A stretch of DNA of 64,000 nucleotides from contig JAFWNG010000001.1 in assembly GCA_017510405.1 (NCBI GenBank), forward strand, positions 1-64,000. Direction: 5' to 3'. A model generated the notes under the pieces. It was not told the DNA's origin, did not search any database, and worked only from the letters and a program-made list of their open reading frames with translations. Made by a program: the position numbers and the translations under genes. The DNA is from Solobacterium sp. Its GTDB lineage: Bacteria > Bacillota_I > Bacilli_A > Erysipelotrichales > Erysipelotrichaceae. Within the stretch, counting starts at the first letter, position 1; each line of letters begins with the position of its first letter. Below, piece by piece: positions 26,114 to 34,032 of this stretch.

Positions 26114-27958
26114 TCAGTCCTCCGATCTCAGTTTTTCCAGAATCTGATTGATATCAGCCTTTATTTGTGATGGATCCTGGACGGAAATTTCCGGATCCAT
26201 ATATGAAATTCCTTCTGCTCCGGCGTTCCAATCGTCAGAAGAAGTATCTACGGCATCTGAAGATTCCTGCGCATACACATCGTCTCCAAATGATTCTGAC
26301 CAGGCATCCGGATATGCGGGAATTGTTTTCCCTCTCCTTGACAGAGGTGTAATATCTTTCTTCTGGCTGGTTACAACATCCGGCGGAACCAGAACAACCG
26401 CCTCACTGGTATCAAAGACAATGATTGAATCGGTACCGTTCTGAAGATATGTTCCGATGATCTGATATTTCCATCGGTTCTGCCATCCGAATAATTCATA
26501 TAGCGCCGGAAGGAAAGCTGTACCAGTGACAATACGGCCGACTAGACCGCCTTCATGATGTTTAGCCCATTTGATTCTGTTTCTGCTTGCCGGTTGAGAT
26601 GGCCTGATTGCGATCAGTTTCTTCTCCGGATGAACCAGAATCTCTATTTCCATCTTGTCGGTGAACTTGCGGACAAGGGAAGTTGAAAAAATAATGCTCT
26701 TGGGCGTGAATGTGATGATCAGCTGGCCCTTGGTGCTGAAAAACTGAGACCTGGCAATCTCAAAACCACGCAGATCAAAATCGCCCTCCTGCTTCTCGAT
26801 CTGGATCGTATCTCCCGGAATGACTACCGGTTCTCCAAGGACCTTGGCATATGCCATGTGGTAATCCGCAGCTTTGAACGCTGCCCAGTGAATGTTGACG
26901 ACAACATAGCCATTCAAAATACCGTCTGATATCACCTGCAGTTCCGGGAGGATTCCGCGTCCGCCATATTTAGATCCTCGAATCATTTTCTGGACAGCCA
27001 TAAAGACATCATGGCTGATGATCGGCTCATGATGATCCCGCTGATAAACTTTTGCACGTTCGCCATTGTTTTTCTTGGATTTGTGATCGAGATAATTCGG
27101 AGTCCATGTTTTATGAGCCAGTACGTCTCCGCAGTGCCGTTCATTCTGAAGGATCTGCATTATGGAAGATGTACTCCAGGTGGTATTTCCTTTTTTGGTG
27201 GCGCTCCCGCATTCTGTCAGGGTATCTGCAATTTCCTTCGGTGAGTATCCGAAAAGGTACATATAGAAAATCAGACGTACAATCTCTGCCTCATCTTCGT
27301 TGATTACCAGGTTTCCGTCCTCATCTTTGTCGTAGCCAAGCAGAACCGGTGTAAGGAAAATGCCACGGTTAAAGCGCATCTGAATCGATGCGTTCATGAT
27401 CTCGCTTTTGGTGTGGGATTCTTCCTGGGCAAGAGTTGCAATAAACGAAAGACTCATTTCGCTGTTGGCATTCAATGTATGTATATTTTCAGTTTCAAAG
27501 AATACTTCCACCGGAGGCTGCATAGCCTTTAATTCCCGAACATATCCGATGCAGTCGATAATGTTTCTTGCAAAACGGGAAACGCTTTTGGTAACGATCA
27601 GATCGATCTTTCCTGCTTTGCAGTCAGCGATCATTCTTATGAAAGCGTCACGATGCATAAGGGAAGTCCCCGAAATACCTTCATCCGCATATATGTCAAC
27701 AAGTTCCCAATTAGGGTGCTGATTCACAAAATCCGTGTAATGATTTCTCTGCAGCTCATAGGAACTGGTCTGGCGCGGATCATCGGTTGATACACGGGCA
27801 TAAACTGCAACCCGCTTATGAACGACCGATGTGAAAAAGTCTTCCTGGGGAATGGCGGGGATGATCTCAAGCATGCTTTCGTCAACGCCTTTATATCGTT
27901 CCCGGATCTTCTTTTTCTGATCAGCAACGCTTTCGTTCTTTTCTTTTTCGTCGCTCAT
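26114..27958 (-). CDS. Large serine recombinase (integrase) with atypical C-terminus
   Basis: A 614-aa recombinase. The resolvase domain starts at ~48: VAVYARVST with catalytic Ser57, GISGTSLMHRDAF, and VSRFARN with its arginines. The Recombinase domain follows (~200-330: GYSPKEIADTLTECG, ILQNERHCGD). The CxxC zinc ribbon and long coiled coil usual for large serine integrases are missing. Instead residues ~392-526 form the domain shared with the next two proteins. The likely ATG (27958) has AAAGGA 13 nt upstream; a GTG further up lies in a hairpin. It would catalyse integration into, and excision from, a dinucleotide-core att site, presumably the macrodomain gene junction at 50.4 kb, although the gene is 22 kb from that end. 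Confidence 0.85.
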   Translation of the reverse strand: MSDEKEKNESVADQKKKIRERYKGVDESMLEIIPAIPQEDFFTSVVHKRVAVYARVSTDDPRQTSSYELQRNHYTDFVNQHPNWELVDIYADEGISGTSLMHRDAFIRMIADCKAGKIDLIVTKSVSRFARNIIDCIGYVRELKAMQPPVEVFFETENIHTLNANSEMSLSFIATLAQEESHTKSEIMNASIQMRFNRGIFLTPVLLGYDKDEDGNLVINEDEAEIVRLIFYMYLFGYSPKEIADTLTECGSATKKGNTTWSTSSIMQILQNERHCGDVLAHKTWTPNYLDHKSKKNNGERAKVYQRDHHEPIISHDVFMAVQKMIRGSKYGGRGILPELQVISDGILNGYVVVNIHWAAFKAADYHMAYAKVLGEPVVIPGDTIQIEKQEGDFDLRGFEIARSQFFSTKGQLIITFTPKSIIFSTSLVRKFTDKMEIEILVHPEKKLIAIRPSQPASRNRIKWAKHHEGGLVGRIVTGTAFLPALYELFGWQNRWKYQIIGTYLQNGTDSIIVFDTSEAVVLVPPDVVTSQKKDITPLSRRGKTIPAYPDAWSESFGDDVYAQESSDAVDTSSDDWNAGAEGISYMDPEISVQDPSQIKADINQILEKLRSED

Positions 27959-27989
27959 GTTCTGGCTTAATCCTTTCTGTATTATGGCT

Positions 27990-28012
27990 ATCACAGCCGT
28001 TATAACTGTGAT
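27990..28012. promoter_or_regulatory. Inverted repeat at the start of the recombinase transcript
   Basis: ATCACAG (27990-27996) and CTGTGAT (28006-28012) are perfect 7-bp arms around a 9-bp A+T-rich centre. They cover the predicted transcription start, so they could be an operator or a 5' hairpin limiting recombinase synthesis. Confidence 0.5.
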
Positions 28013-28018
28013 GGTTGA

Positions 28019-28076
28019 ATGATATGAATACGTCCGTCACATCACAAGGATGCCGATTTTGAATTTGAGGATGTCA
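28019..28076 (-). promoter_or_regulatory. Recombinase operon promoter with tandem GACATCCT repeats (copy A)
   Basis: Minus strand: TGACATCCT (28076-28068) and GGCATCCT (28054-28047), repeat period 21 bp; the second repeat runs into -35 TTGTGA (28047-28042), then a 17-bp spacer and -10 TATCAT (28024-28019). The layout matches copy B at 29903-29960 base for base in these elements. A poor -35 abutted by tandem repeats two helical turns apart suggests an activator site. Confidence 0.6.
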
Positions 28077-28083
28077 ATCGCAA

Positions 28084-28129
28084 CAAAAAAAGAGAGACCA
28101 AAGCCACCGGTTAATGGCTCTGATCCCTC
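28084..28129 (-). terminator. Terminator of the relaxase gene
   Basis: Minus-strand 14-bp stem with G-U pairs (28129-28116 with 28105-28092), 10-nt loop, followed by seven U. The 5' arm overlaps the last codons and stop of the relaxase gene. Confidence 0.8.
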
Positions 28130-29505
28130 TGGTTCTTTCTGCTACGTTTCTTCGTCTGTTCCTGATCTTCTTCCAGGATGATTTCGGCATTTTTCAATGC
28201 TATCTGTAGTTCCTTGGCCTTATTCCTTGCCATGCGGTATTCCGCATATACTTTTTTCTTTTCAGCTATGACCTGGCCATACTCTACATTCAAATCCTTC
28301 ACTTTCGGAATTTTCTTATCCGGCAACTGATCAAAAGCTGCTTTTGCCTGCTCATGCAATTGAATCTCTTCAGCATGTTCCTCAAGATAAAGATGATCAT
28401 ATCCGGTGCGCCTGTATTCTTCATAGATGCCCTTCGTCTTTGAATAATTGAATATATGATTCTTCAGCTGGCGAATCTCTTCCAGTCTTGCATCTTTTGC
28501 GTGAATGGTATCAAACAATCCATCTGCTCCTCTGGATGCTTCTAAAGCTAGTCTTCGGAGATCTTTCATATCGTGAATATTGTTTTCCTGCAGGAAGAGT
28601 AGAACCTTTGCCATCTGTTTGACGTTGAATTTCTCCGCCCATCGCTGGTATCCGGCACCTTTCCCTTCAAGGATCTTGTCCTGCATGTTGATGAGAAGAT
28701 CCATCCGCTCATCTTTGCTTCTGAACCGACGTTTGCTGCTCTTCCCGGAAATGAGCTGATCAAGTTCAGACTGAGAAAAACCTTCACCGAGAGAGTCCAG
28801 ACGAATGAAGCGTTTCTGACCATGTCCCTTTACGGCAATATGCTTGCCACGCTTGACCTGATAGCCGGACTGTTCCAAAGATGACAGAAAGGCTTCGAGC
28901 GACTGTGGTTTCTTTTGGAGAGCATCGTTAATCTGACTGCGAAGAGCATCCCTGAAGGAATGCCTTTGCGGGTAGATCGTTCGTTTTTTCCTTTTACCGA
29001 CAGGTAGCTTTTGAATAATAGATTTCCCATGTTCAAAACAGATAATGTCACTCAGCGTCTGCAGCGCCAGACCGCAGAAAAAGAAATTCTTGAACTTTCT
29101 GGTGCAGTCCAGGGCAACCGAGTTGAAGATGATGTGATTATGAATGTGTGTTCGATCTGTATGTGTGCAGACAATAAAGGCATGCTCACCCCGAGTAAAT
29201 CGCATCGCCGTTTCATAGCCAATCTTATTCGCTTCTTCCGGTGTAATCTCTCCCGGTTTGAAGGACTGGCGGATCTGATAAGCCAGGATATCCCCTTTGT
29301 AAACTCTGCCGGTAATGCGGAGATACTCCTCTTTGGAGAGTGCAAATTCCTCCGCTGCTGTTTCAGCGCTGCAGGCATAGGATGAAATGTATTCACCTTC
29401 TTCCGTCTTATCCGGATTCTCCGAGTAATTAATTCGCTCCTTAAGACTCTGAACAGGCGATTTTCCCTTTGCCTGATGCATGGATATTAGTTTCGTTGCT
29501 GCCAT
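28111..29505 (-). CDS. Relaxase / mobilisation nuclease (MobP type)
   Basis: A 464-aa relaxase that nicks oriT and pilots the transferred strand. The metal-binding triad is in HTDRTHIHNH (residues 115-124), the motif III of MOBP relaxases. The N-terminus (KLISMHQAKGKSPVQSLKERINY) is the usual start and supplies the catalytic Tyr region. The C-terminal half is a coiled coil (QLKNHIFNYSKTKGIYEEYRRTGY, shortened; a known relaxase/T4CP interaction tail). The ATG at 29505 follows GGGAGGTACG and is chosen over an ATG-like codon 12 nt upstream that overlaps the ribosome site. It is second in an operon with a small membrane protein and is driven by promoter copy B. Confidence 0.92.
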   Translation of the reverse strand: MAATKLISMHQAKGKSPVQSLKERINYSENPDKTEEGEYISSYACSAETAAEEFALSKEEYLRITGRVYKGDILAYQIRQSFKPGEITPEEANKIGYETAMRFTRGEHAFIVCTHTDRTHIHNHIIFNSVALDCTRKFKNFFFCGLALQTLSDIICFEHGKSIIQKLPVGKRKKRTIYPQRHSFRDALRSQINDALQKKPQSLEAFLSSLEQSGYQVKRGKHIAVKGHGQKRFIRLDSLGEGFSQSELDQLISGKSSKRRFRSKDERMDLLINMQDKILEGKGAGYQRWAEKFNVKQMAKVLLFLQENNIHDMKDLRRLALEASRGADGLFDTIHAKDARLEEIRQLKNHIFNYSKTKGIYEEYRRTGYDHLYLEEHAEEIQLHEQAKAAFDQLPDKKIPKVKDLNVEYGQVIAEKKKVYAEYRMARNKAKELQIALKNAEIILEEDQEQTKKRSRKNQRDQSH

Positions 29506-29518
29506 CGTACCTCCCATA

Positions 29519-29562
29519 ACAAAAAATCCGGAGACCGCCTGAATGACCAGACAATCTCCGGA
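29519..29562 (-). terminator. Hairpin with U tract between the membrane protein gene and the relaxase gene
   Basis: Minus-strand 15-bp stem (29562-29548 with 29541-29527) and UUUUUU. It sits only a few bases before the relaxase ribosome site, so it would attenuate relaxase expression unless bypassed. Confidence 0.7.
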
Positions 29563-29586
29563 TATACTGTTTCAATATCTATATGA

Positions 29587-29880
29587 TTAAGAATACAGGA
29601 AAGCAAGAAGCCCGCTTTTTGCACTTTCAGTCCATCCGATCAGGATCGCCGAGCTGAAATACGCTGCAAATACTGCGCCTCCGATCAGCAGGAGAAGGAA
29701 CACATCCTGCCAGCTCTGCATGATCACACTGTAACCAGTGCATAAGAGGATAAAGAGCAGGAACGGTCCAACAACATATGCTGAAAGATGAGCTGTAAGC
29801 CGCAGAATCAATCCGGCAAGCACCATGACGACGACCAGCGGCAGAGATAATACTTTGATAATTGATTTGATGATAATCAT
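29587..29880 (-). CDS. Small integral membrane protein of the mobilisation operon
   Basis: A 97-aa hydrophobic protein with about three membrane segments (VLSLPLVVVMVLAGLILRL, VVGPFLLFILLCTGYSV, VFLLLLIGGAVFAAYF). The ATG at 29880 lies behind AAAGGAGGTGTCGTG; an ATG 24 nt upstream precedes that site and is not preferred. Similar CD1845-like proteins sit between mobC and relaxase in Tn1549-type elements. It may anchor the relaxosome to the channel. Confidence 0.75.
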   Translation of the reverse strand: MIIIKSIIKVLSLPLVVVMVLAGLILRLTAHLSAYVVGPFLLFILLCTGYSVIMQSWQDVFLLLLIGGAVFAAYFSSAILIGWTESAKSGLLAFLYS

Positions 29881-29902
29881 CACGACACCTCCTTTTGCTT
29901 TC

Positions 29903-29960
29903 ATGATAAGCAGACCGTGTGTTGTTCACAAGGATGTCGATTCTTCATTTCAGGATGTCA
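29903..29960 (-). promoter_or_regulatory. Relaxase operon promoter with tandem GACATCCT repeats (copy B)
   Basis: Minus strand: TGACATCCT (29960-29952), GACATCCT (29938-29931; period 21 bp), -35 TTGTGA (29931-29926), 17-bp spacer, -10 TATCAT (29908-29903). The first repeat overlaps the mobC stop codon. The start would be near 29896, 16 nt before the membrane-protein ATG. Confidence 0.6.
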
Positions 29961-30311
29961 CGCCAGATCCTCTATCGTCTGCACTATTCTTGTTCCTGCC
30001 CGAAAGAGATCATCAAATCTGGTGCGCAGATCTTCGATATCCTCCCTGTATATGCTTCCGTCTGTATTTGCTCTCTTTGCGTATTGATTCAGATTATTGC
30101 TGCAGATGGAAAGAAGCCTCATGAGTTCATGCAGTTCAGAGAAATCCAGCTTGATGCAGTAACCGTCCAGCGCCATCTTTCTGATATATGCACTGCGGTT
30201 GTGCATACCGACTTCCTCCATCTTTTGATTGATCCGCTCTACTTCCTCCCGGTCCAGGCGCAGAGAAACAAACGTGTTACGCCTTGCTTCCGAAGGCTCA
30301 CTCACAGCCAC
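29958..30311 (-). CDS. mobC: MobC-like relaxosome accessory protein
   Basis: A 117-aa ribbon-helix-helix type mobilisation protein: RRNTFVSLRLDREEVERINQ, shortened, gives the beta strand and first helix, and the MobC signature LLSICSNNLNQYAKRAN (L..i..NlNQia..aN) follows. It binds oriT and helps the relaxase. The start is GTG, either 30311 or 30305. The latter overlaps the previous stop as GTGA and would be translationally coupled. It is the last gene of the long transfer operon; a new promoter follows at its stop codon. Confidence 0.88.
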   Translation of the reverse strand: MAVSEPSEARRNTFVSLRLDREEVERINQKMEEVGMHNRSAYIRKMALDGYCIKLDFSELHELMRLLSICSNNLNQYAKRANTDGSIYREDIEDLRTRFDDLFRAGTRIVQTIEDLA

Positions 30312-30505
30312 TGGTCAAGGACCTGATTGAATTCTTTATCCGTAAGCTGTGCCAGCTTCGGGACAAGTCTGCCGACCATCCCTTTCAGATCCTCGTCCTC
30401 CGTTGTCAGATTTTCTGTCAGTTTCGCCAGTTCCATAATAAGCCCGGTGCGTGTGCCGGGATTGTAGAGCATGATCAGCATTTTTTCGTCGTTTGTAAAC
30501 TCCAT
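30302..30505 (-). CDS. Small conserved ICE protein
   Basis: A 67-aa mostly helical protein (FTNDEKMLIMLYNPGTRTGL, then ELAKLTENLTTEDEDLKGMV). It starts at ATG behind GAGGTGATGTG and ends overlapping the mobC GTG. Small genes of this type precede mobC in Tn1549-like elements. It has no motif to suggest an activity. Confidence 0.65.
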   Translation of the reverse strand: MEFTNDEKMLIMLYNPGTRTGLIMELAKLTENLTTEDEDLKGMVGRLVPKLAQLTDKEFNQVLDQWL

Positions 30506-30514
30506 CACATCACC

Positions 30515-31132
30515 TCATTCCCTGATTCTTTCGAGAATCTGCTCTGCAAGATCTTTTGGTGGTGCCGGGTCTGAAGCTCTGAGTTCTTTCAGCTGATCAA
30601 GCACAGATTCCTTCTTTACCTCGCACTTGCAGGGCAGTTTCTCATCCGGCAGATTGTTAATAATACCGTCGAGCTGATTATCATTCTGTTCCACCATGTC
30701 TTCAAGGGTGCGGAGATGGTTCTTCCCGGAGAAGAATCCCGGCAGATCCTGAAAGCCAACTGAATCAACATAATGAGCGGAAACAATTCCGCTCTGCCGG
30801 AGTGCCACAATATCGCTCACAGACAAGCTGTGCCCGTGGAAATCTGCCGGCCTTGAAATGTTGAACCTTTGATAGGTATCCTCCAGCATAGTCTGCTGAT
30901 CTGCGTAGGGAATCAGCGGTGCTACATAGATTACTTCATAATGGTCCACCTCCGGCTCAAGTTGTTTGCGGCGAAGCGCATTGTAAGACATGAAGTGCTC
31001 ATCTCTGGTCTCCGGAATATCCCGAAGCTGCAATATTGCATAGGTATCCGTTGTATCGGTCAGAAAGGCTTCCACACGATCCTGCTCCGTACCCCTGCCA
31101 TTGATCTCATCCCATTTGAATACTTTTGGCAT
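30515..31132 (-). CDS. YodL / DUF4316 domain protein
   Basis: A 205-aa protein. Residues ~30-125 match the YodL-type domain (LQLRDIPETRDEHFMSYNAL, then PEVDHYEVIYVAPL and DIVALRQSGIVSAHYVDSVGF). The C-terminal part resembles DUF4316 and is charged. Such proteins occur next to the RadC/ArdC-type protein in conjugative elements. They are probably involved in transfer or antirestriction; no catalytic residues are visible. It is 15 nt downstream of the RadC-ArdC gene. Confidence 0.7.
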   Translation of the reverse strand: MPKVFKWDEINGRGTEQDRVEAFLTDTTDTYAILQLRDIPETRDEHFMSYNALRRKQLEPEVDHYEVIYVAPLIPYADQQTMLEDTYQRFNISRPADFHGHSLSVSDIVALRQSGIVSAHYVDSVGFQDLPGFFSGKNHLRTLEDMVEQNDNQLDGIINNLPDEKLPCKCEVKKESVLDQLKELRASDPAPPKDLAEQILERIRE

Positions 31133-31147
31133 CTTATGGTTCTCCTT

Positions 31148-32884
31148 TCATCGTTCAGGATCTCTGGCTGTGCGTTTCACACCTTTGACAGGATCCAGCT
31201 CAAAGTTTTTCAGTTCTTTATCCGTCAATGGCCTGTTATAAACCACATCTCCATATCTACCTGTTCCGTTGTCATCACAGAATTCCAGACCTTCTTTAGG
31301 GACAGCTCCCGGTCCAGGCGGACGATGATTGCACTGATATCGGTATTCCGTAGGATGATCTGCGGCATTTTCTGAAGACAGTTGTTGCAGGGCCCCCAGA
31401 ACGGAATTTTGAACGGCAGGTTGTTCGATTGCCGTTTCATGCACTTTAATCAGCGCTTCCAGGTGCCCATCGATGCGGTTGATCAGATCACTTGCTGTGC
31501 TTCTGATCGTTTCCATAGACTCTTTCAGTTCAGCCGTTTCCTTGCCAGAGGACCATCCTGCGATATAAGCGAAGGAATAATCAGATGTGTCAATGCCATA
31601 GTGCTGGCAGATCGTGTAGGCAACACTTTCTGCCTCAACCTCCTTGGACTGGCTCGACTTCTGAACACCTTCAGCTTTCAGCTTCTCAGCTGAATGAAGC
31701 GTAGCGTGCGTGATTTCATGGATCGCAGTTTTAATGGTCTGTGTCTCACTCATTCCTTCCTGAATTGCAATTCTCTGTTCCTGAACATGGTAGTAGCCTT
31801 TTGCGCCTTCCTTGATATCTTCAAACTCCACCGGGACCGGAGATGTCTGTTTCAGCGCTTCGAAAAACATGCTGAAATTGTTCACCTGTCCCGACAGCTC
31901 ATCCACGCCCAGCGTCGGCAATTCCTTACCGTCTGTCTGGCTGACATCAAACACCGTTGCAACACGAAAAGCAGGCCGTTCGACCTCCACAACTTCCTTT
32001 ACCGGATCTCCGTTGGAATCCAGCACTTTCATATGTGTATAAGGGTCTATCTTATCCTGTTCTGTCTTAACTTTATAAGGAGATGGTGCAATGATCTTGA
32101 TTCCTTTTTCTCCCTTTCGGACCTGCCTGCCGAAATTACGTTTCCACGCCTGATAGCCTGCAACAGAAGTTGCATCCGGACGCTGAATGGCAATCAGAAT
32201 CGTATTGTTCAGAGAGTAATGGTGGAATTTAGACATGGTGGAAAGCCAAGTCTTGTACTTGTCGCTTTCAAAGATTTCCTGAACGCCTTTTTCCAGCTGG
32301 TCTGTAATCTCTTCAAGCGGTCTTTTCTTCGCTTCAGGTTCGTCCGGCTTAAACGCTGTAAACGGGACTTCCGACTCTGCTACGCCTTTAAGATTTATGT
32401 CGCTGAGATCTTTATCCAGCGGTCTTGCAATCTGCAGAATATCCTGTTCCCGGAACGAGAAATACCGGTCATCATTTCCGATAATAATATGATCCTGGAC
32501 CGGAGTTCCCAGCATCGTACAGATTTCCTGCATCCTGGCTGTGAGTTCGATATCCTCACGGGATGGCGTCAGATTCCCGCTTGGATGGTTGTGCAGCAGC
32601 ATGACTGCAGCAGCATTGGATAGAATCGTGCTCTTCAGAATCTCCCGTGGATGTGCAATTGAAGCATTCAGCGTACCAACAGATACTACATTCACATTGA
32701 TTGGCTTCAAATCATTTCTAAGATTTACAACGCAGAATACTTCCCGGTCATAATTTCTGAGAGTGTCGGCAATAATTCTTACTGCTGCTTCCGGGCTGTT
32801 TACGGGTTCTGAAGAATAGAGCGGCGGTTCTTTGACCATCCGGATTCCGACTTGATCAAGCTTATATGAATTACGCGAACTCAT
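31148..32884 (-). CDS. RadC-like JAB domain fused to ArdC-like antirestriction domain
   Basis: A 578-aa fusion. Residues ~25-150 are a RadC/JAMM domain with LHNHPSG at 97-103 and Asp111 (HxH...D metal site). Residues ~190-290 match the ArdC N-terminal ssDNA-binding domain (FHHYSLNNTILIAIQRPDA, then GYQAWKRNFGRQVRKGEKGI). A zincin-like HEITH motif lies at 389-393, as in the ArdC metallopeptidase domain. ArdC proteins shield incoming single-stranded DNA from host restriction. The ATG at 32884 is behind GGAGGTGATCC and overlaps the small upstream gene. Confidence 0.85.
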   Translation of the reverse strand: MSSRNSYKLDQVGIRMVKEPPLYSSEPVNSPEAAVRIIADTLRNYDREVFCVVNLRNDLKPINVNVVSVGTLNASIAHPREILKSTILSNAAAVMLLHNHPSGNLTPSREDIELTARMQEICTMLGTPVQDHIIIGNDDRYFSFREQDILQIARPLDKDLSDINLKGVAESEVPFTAFKPDEPEAKKRPLEEITDQLEKGVQEIFESDKYKTWLSTMSKFHHYSLNNTILIAIQRPDATSVAGYQAWKRNFGRQVRKGEKGIKIIAPSPYKVKTEQDKIDPYTHMKVLDSNGDPVKEVVEVERPAFRVATVFDVSQTDGKELPTLGVDELSGQVNNFSMFFEALKQTSPVPVEFEDIKEGAKGYYHVQEQRIAIQEGMSETQTIKTAIHEITHATLHSAEKLKAEGVQKSSQSKEVEAESVAYTICQHYGIDTSDYSFAYIAGWSSGKETAELKESMETIRSTASDLINRIDGHLEALIKVHETAIEQPAVQNSVLGALQQLSSENAADHPTEYRYQCNHRPPGPGAVPKEGLEFCDDNGTGRYGDVVYNRPLTDKELKNFELDPVKGVKRTARDPER

Positions 32885-32996
32885 CCGGATCACCTCCGAT
32901 CGGAATCACCAGAATCACCGCATCTTCTGTCATTGAGAGATCATCCCGTATTGTCCCGGTTGTGGAAATATCCTTCAATACTTCGTTTTCTTCCAT
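32871..32996 (-). CDS. Small acidic protein (41 aa)
   Basis: The frame ATG (32996) to TAA (32871) encodes 41 residues rich in acidic and hydrophobic residues (ends VILVIPIGGDPDEFA). It has a GAGGATTGATTC ribosome site and overlaps the start of the RadC-ArdC gene by 14 nt, as neighbouring genes in this operon do. The codons overlapping that gene's ribosome site suggest a coupling leader as an alternative to a functional protein. Confidence 0.4.
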   Translation of the reverse strand: MEENEVLKDISTTGTIRDDLSMTEDAVILVIPIGGDPDEFA

Positions 32997-33063
32997 GAAT
33001 CAATCCTCGCTTTCTTCTTAAGAAATGGATTTGCGGGCAGTACTGAGACCACCCGCTGTTACG

Positions 33064-33771
33064 TTATTCTTCTTCGCTTTCTTCGCTGTTGTCCTCGTCA
33101 GCTTCTTCCTGCAGATCATATCCATCTTCGTCTTCGCTGTAATTTGCATCCGGATCAGGGAATTGTTCTGCCGGATCCGTTTTCTTCTTCATCCGGATCA
33201 GGAAGAAGACTACGACGCCGATTCCGGCCAGCATTACACAGATTGCTGCAGGGATCCAGTTTACAGGTTTCTTTTCTTCCTGTACCTGCTCAGTCTGAGG
33301 TCTCGAAGCCGCTTCTTCTGCTTCACGGGCAGCCTGTTCACGGGCTGCTCTTTCTGCCGCTTCTTTGGCATCAGCATCCAGAATTGCCTGAGCGTCCTCC
33401 TCATCCATCAGGTTCAGAAGATCCGCCTCGTCCACTTGATTCAGGAAATGGACAGTGTTTTCTCCTTCATCATCACGGTCAATGATGATATAGAAGTAGT
33501 TGCCGTTCTTGCTGACGACTGTGATGAACTGTTTGCCGGTTTTCTCTGAAGTAATATCATCTACCAGCGTCAGATTCCCATCCAGTGTCAGCGGATCCAG
33601 GTTCTCCGGCTCCTCTGGTTCCGCCGGTTCTTCCGGTTCCTCTGGCGTGACATCCTGAACAGCAGTCGATTCTGCCATCTCATTTGTCTGTGCAAATACC
33701 GGCGTTACTCCGACACCCAGAATCATTGCCACGGAACAAAGCAGTGTCAGGAGTATTCTTTTAATCTTCAT
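33064..33771 (-). CDS. DUF4366 secreted/membrane protein of the transfer module
   Basis: A 235-aa protein with a signal peptide (KIKRILLTLLCSVAMILGVG, cleavage after VFA near 27), a Pro/Glu linker, a DUF4366-like extracellular domain (NGNYFYIIIDRDDEGENTVHFL, shortened), an Ala/Glu-rich helix and a transmembrane segment near 175-195 (WIPAAICVMLAGIGVVVFFL), then an acidic cytoplasmic tail. It is a type I membrane protein commonly found in Tn1549-like conjugation loci, probably part of the cell-surface side of the channel. It overlaps the DUF4315 gene by 11 nt. Confidence 0.88.
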   Translation of the reverse strand: MKIKRILLTLLCSVAMILGVGVTPVFAQTNEMAESTAVQDVTPEEPEEPAEPEEPENLDPLTLDGNLTLVDDITSEKTGKQFITVVSKNGNYFYIIIDRDDEGENTVHFLNQVDEADLLNLMDEEDAQAILDADAKEAAERAAREQAAREAEEAASRPQTEQVQEEKKPVNWIPAAICVMLAGIGVVVFFLIRMKKKTDPAEQFPDPDANYSEDEDGYDLQEEADEDNSEESEEE

Positions 33772-34015
33772 TCTGTTCCACCTCCATTACATCATCAGGG
33801 AAGGCCCCATGAGGAATCGGATCCTCGTTCATCTTTGAAAGAAGTCTCTGAAGCTGATCCGGTGTAAGATTAGCCGCGCGGACGATCTCATTGATCTCCG
33901 TTTTTTCCTGTTCGGCATACTGATCCTCCAGCTCCTGAATTCTCTTTCCATATGCTTCGTAGCGAGCCTTGGTTCTCGCCAGTTCCTCGCCGATCTTATC
34001 CAACTTTCTGCTCAT
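33761..34015 (-). CDS. DUF4315 protein
   Basis: An 84-aa protein. The N-terminal ~50 residues are a coiled coil (KIGEELARTKARYEAYGKRI), then a helix LTPDQLQRLLSKM. It matches the DUF4315 family that lies between the DUF4366 and NlpC/P60 genes in these elements. Its function is unknown; the gene order alone supports a structural or assembly role in transfer. Confidence 0.85.
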   Translation of the reverse strand: MSRKLDKIGEELARTKARYEAYGKRIQELEDQYAEQEKTEINEIVRAANLTPDQLQRLLSKMNEDPIPHGAFPDDVMEVEQNED

Positions 34016-34032
34016 TATTGAAATCCTCCTTC

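Noticed and set aside
33025-33055. GCGGG/CCCGC stem after the DUF4366 gene as terminator
   Set aside because: No U tract follows on either strand and the operon continues.
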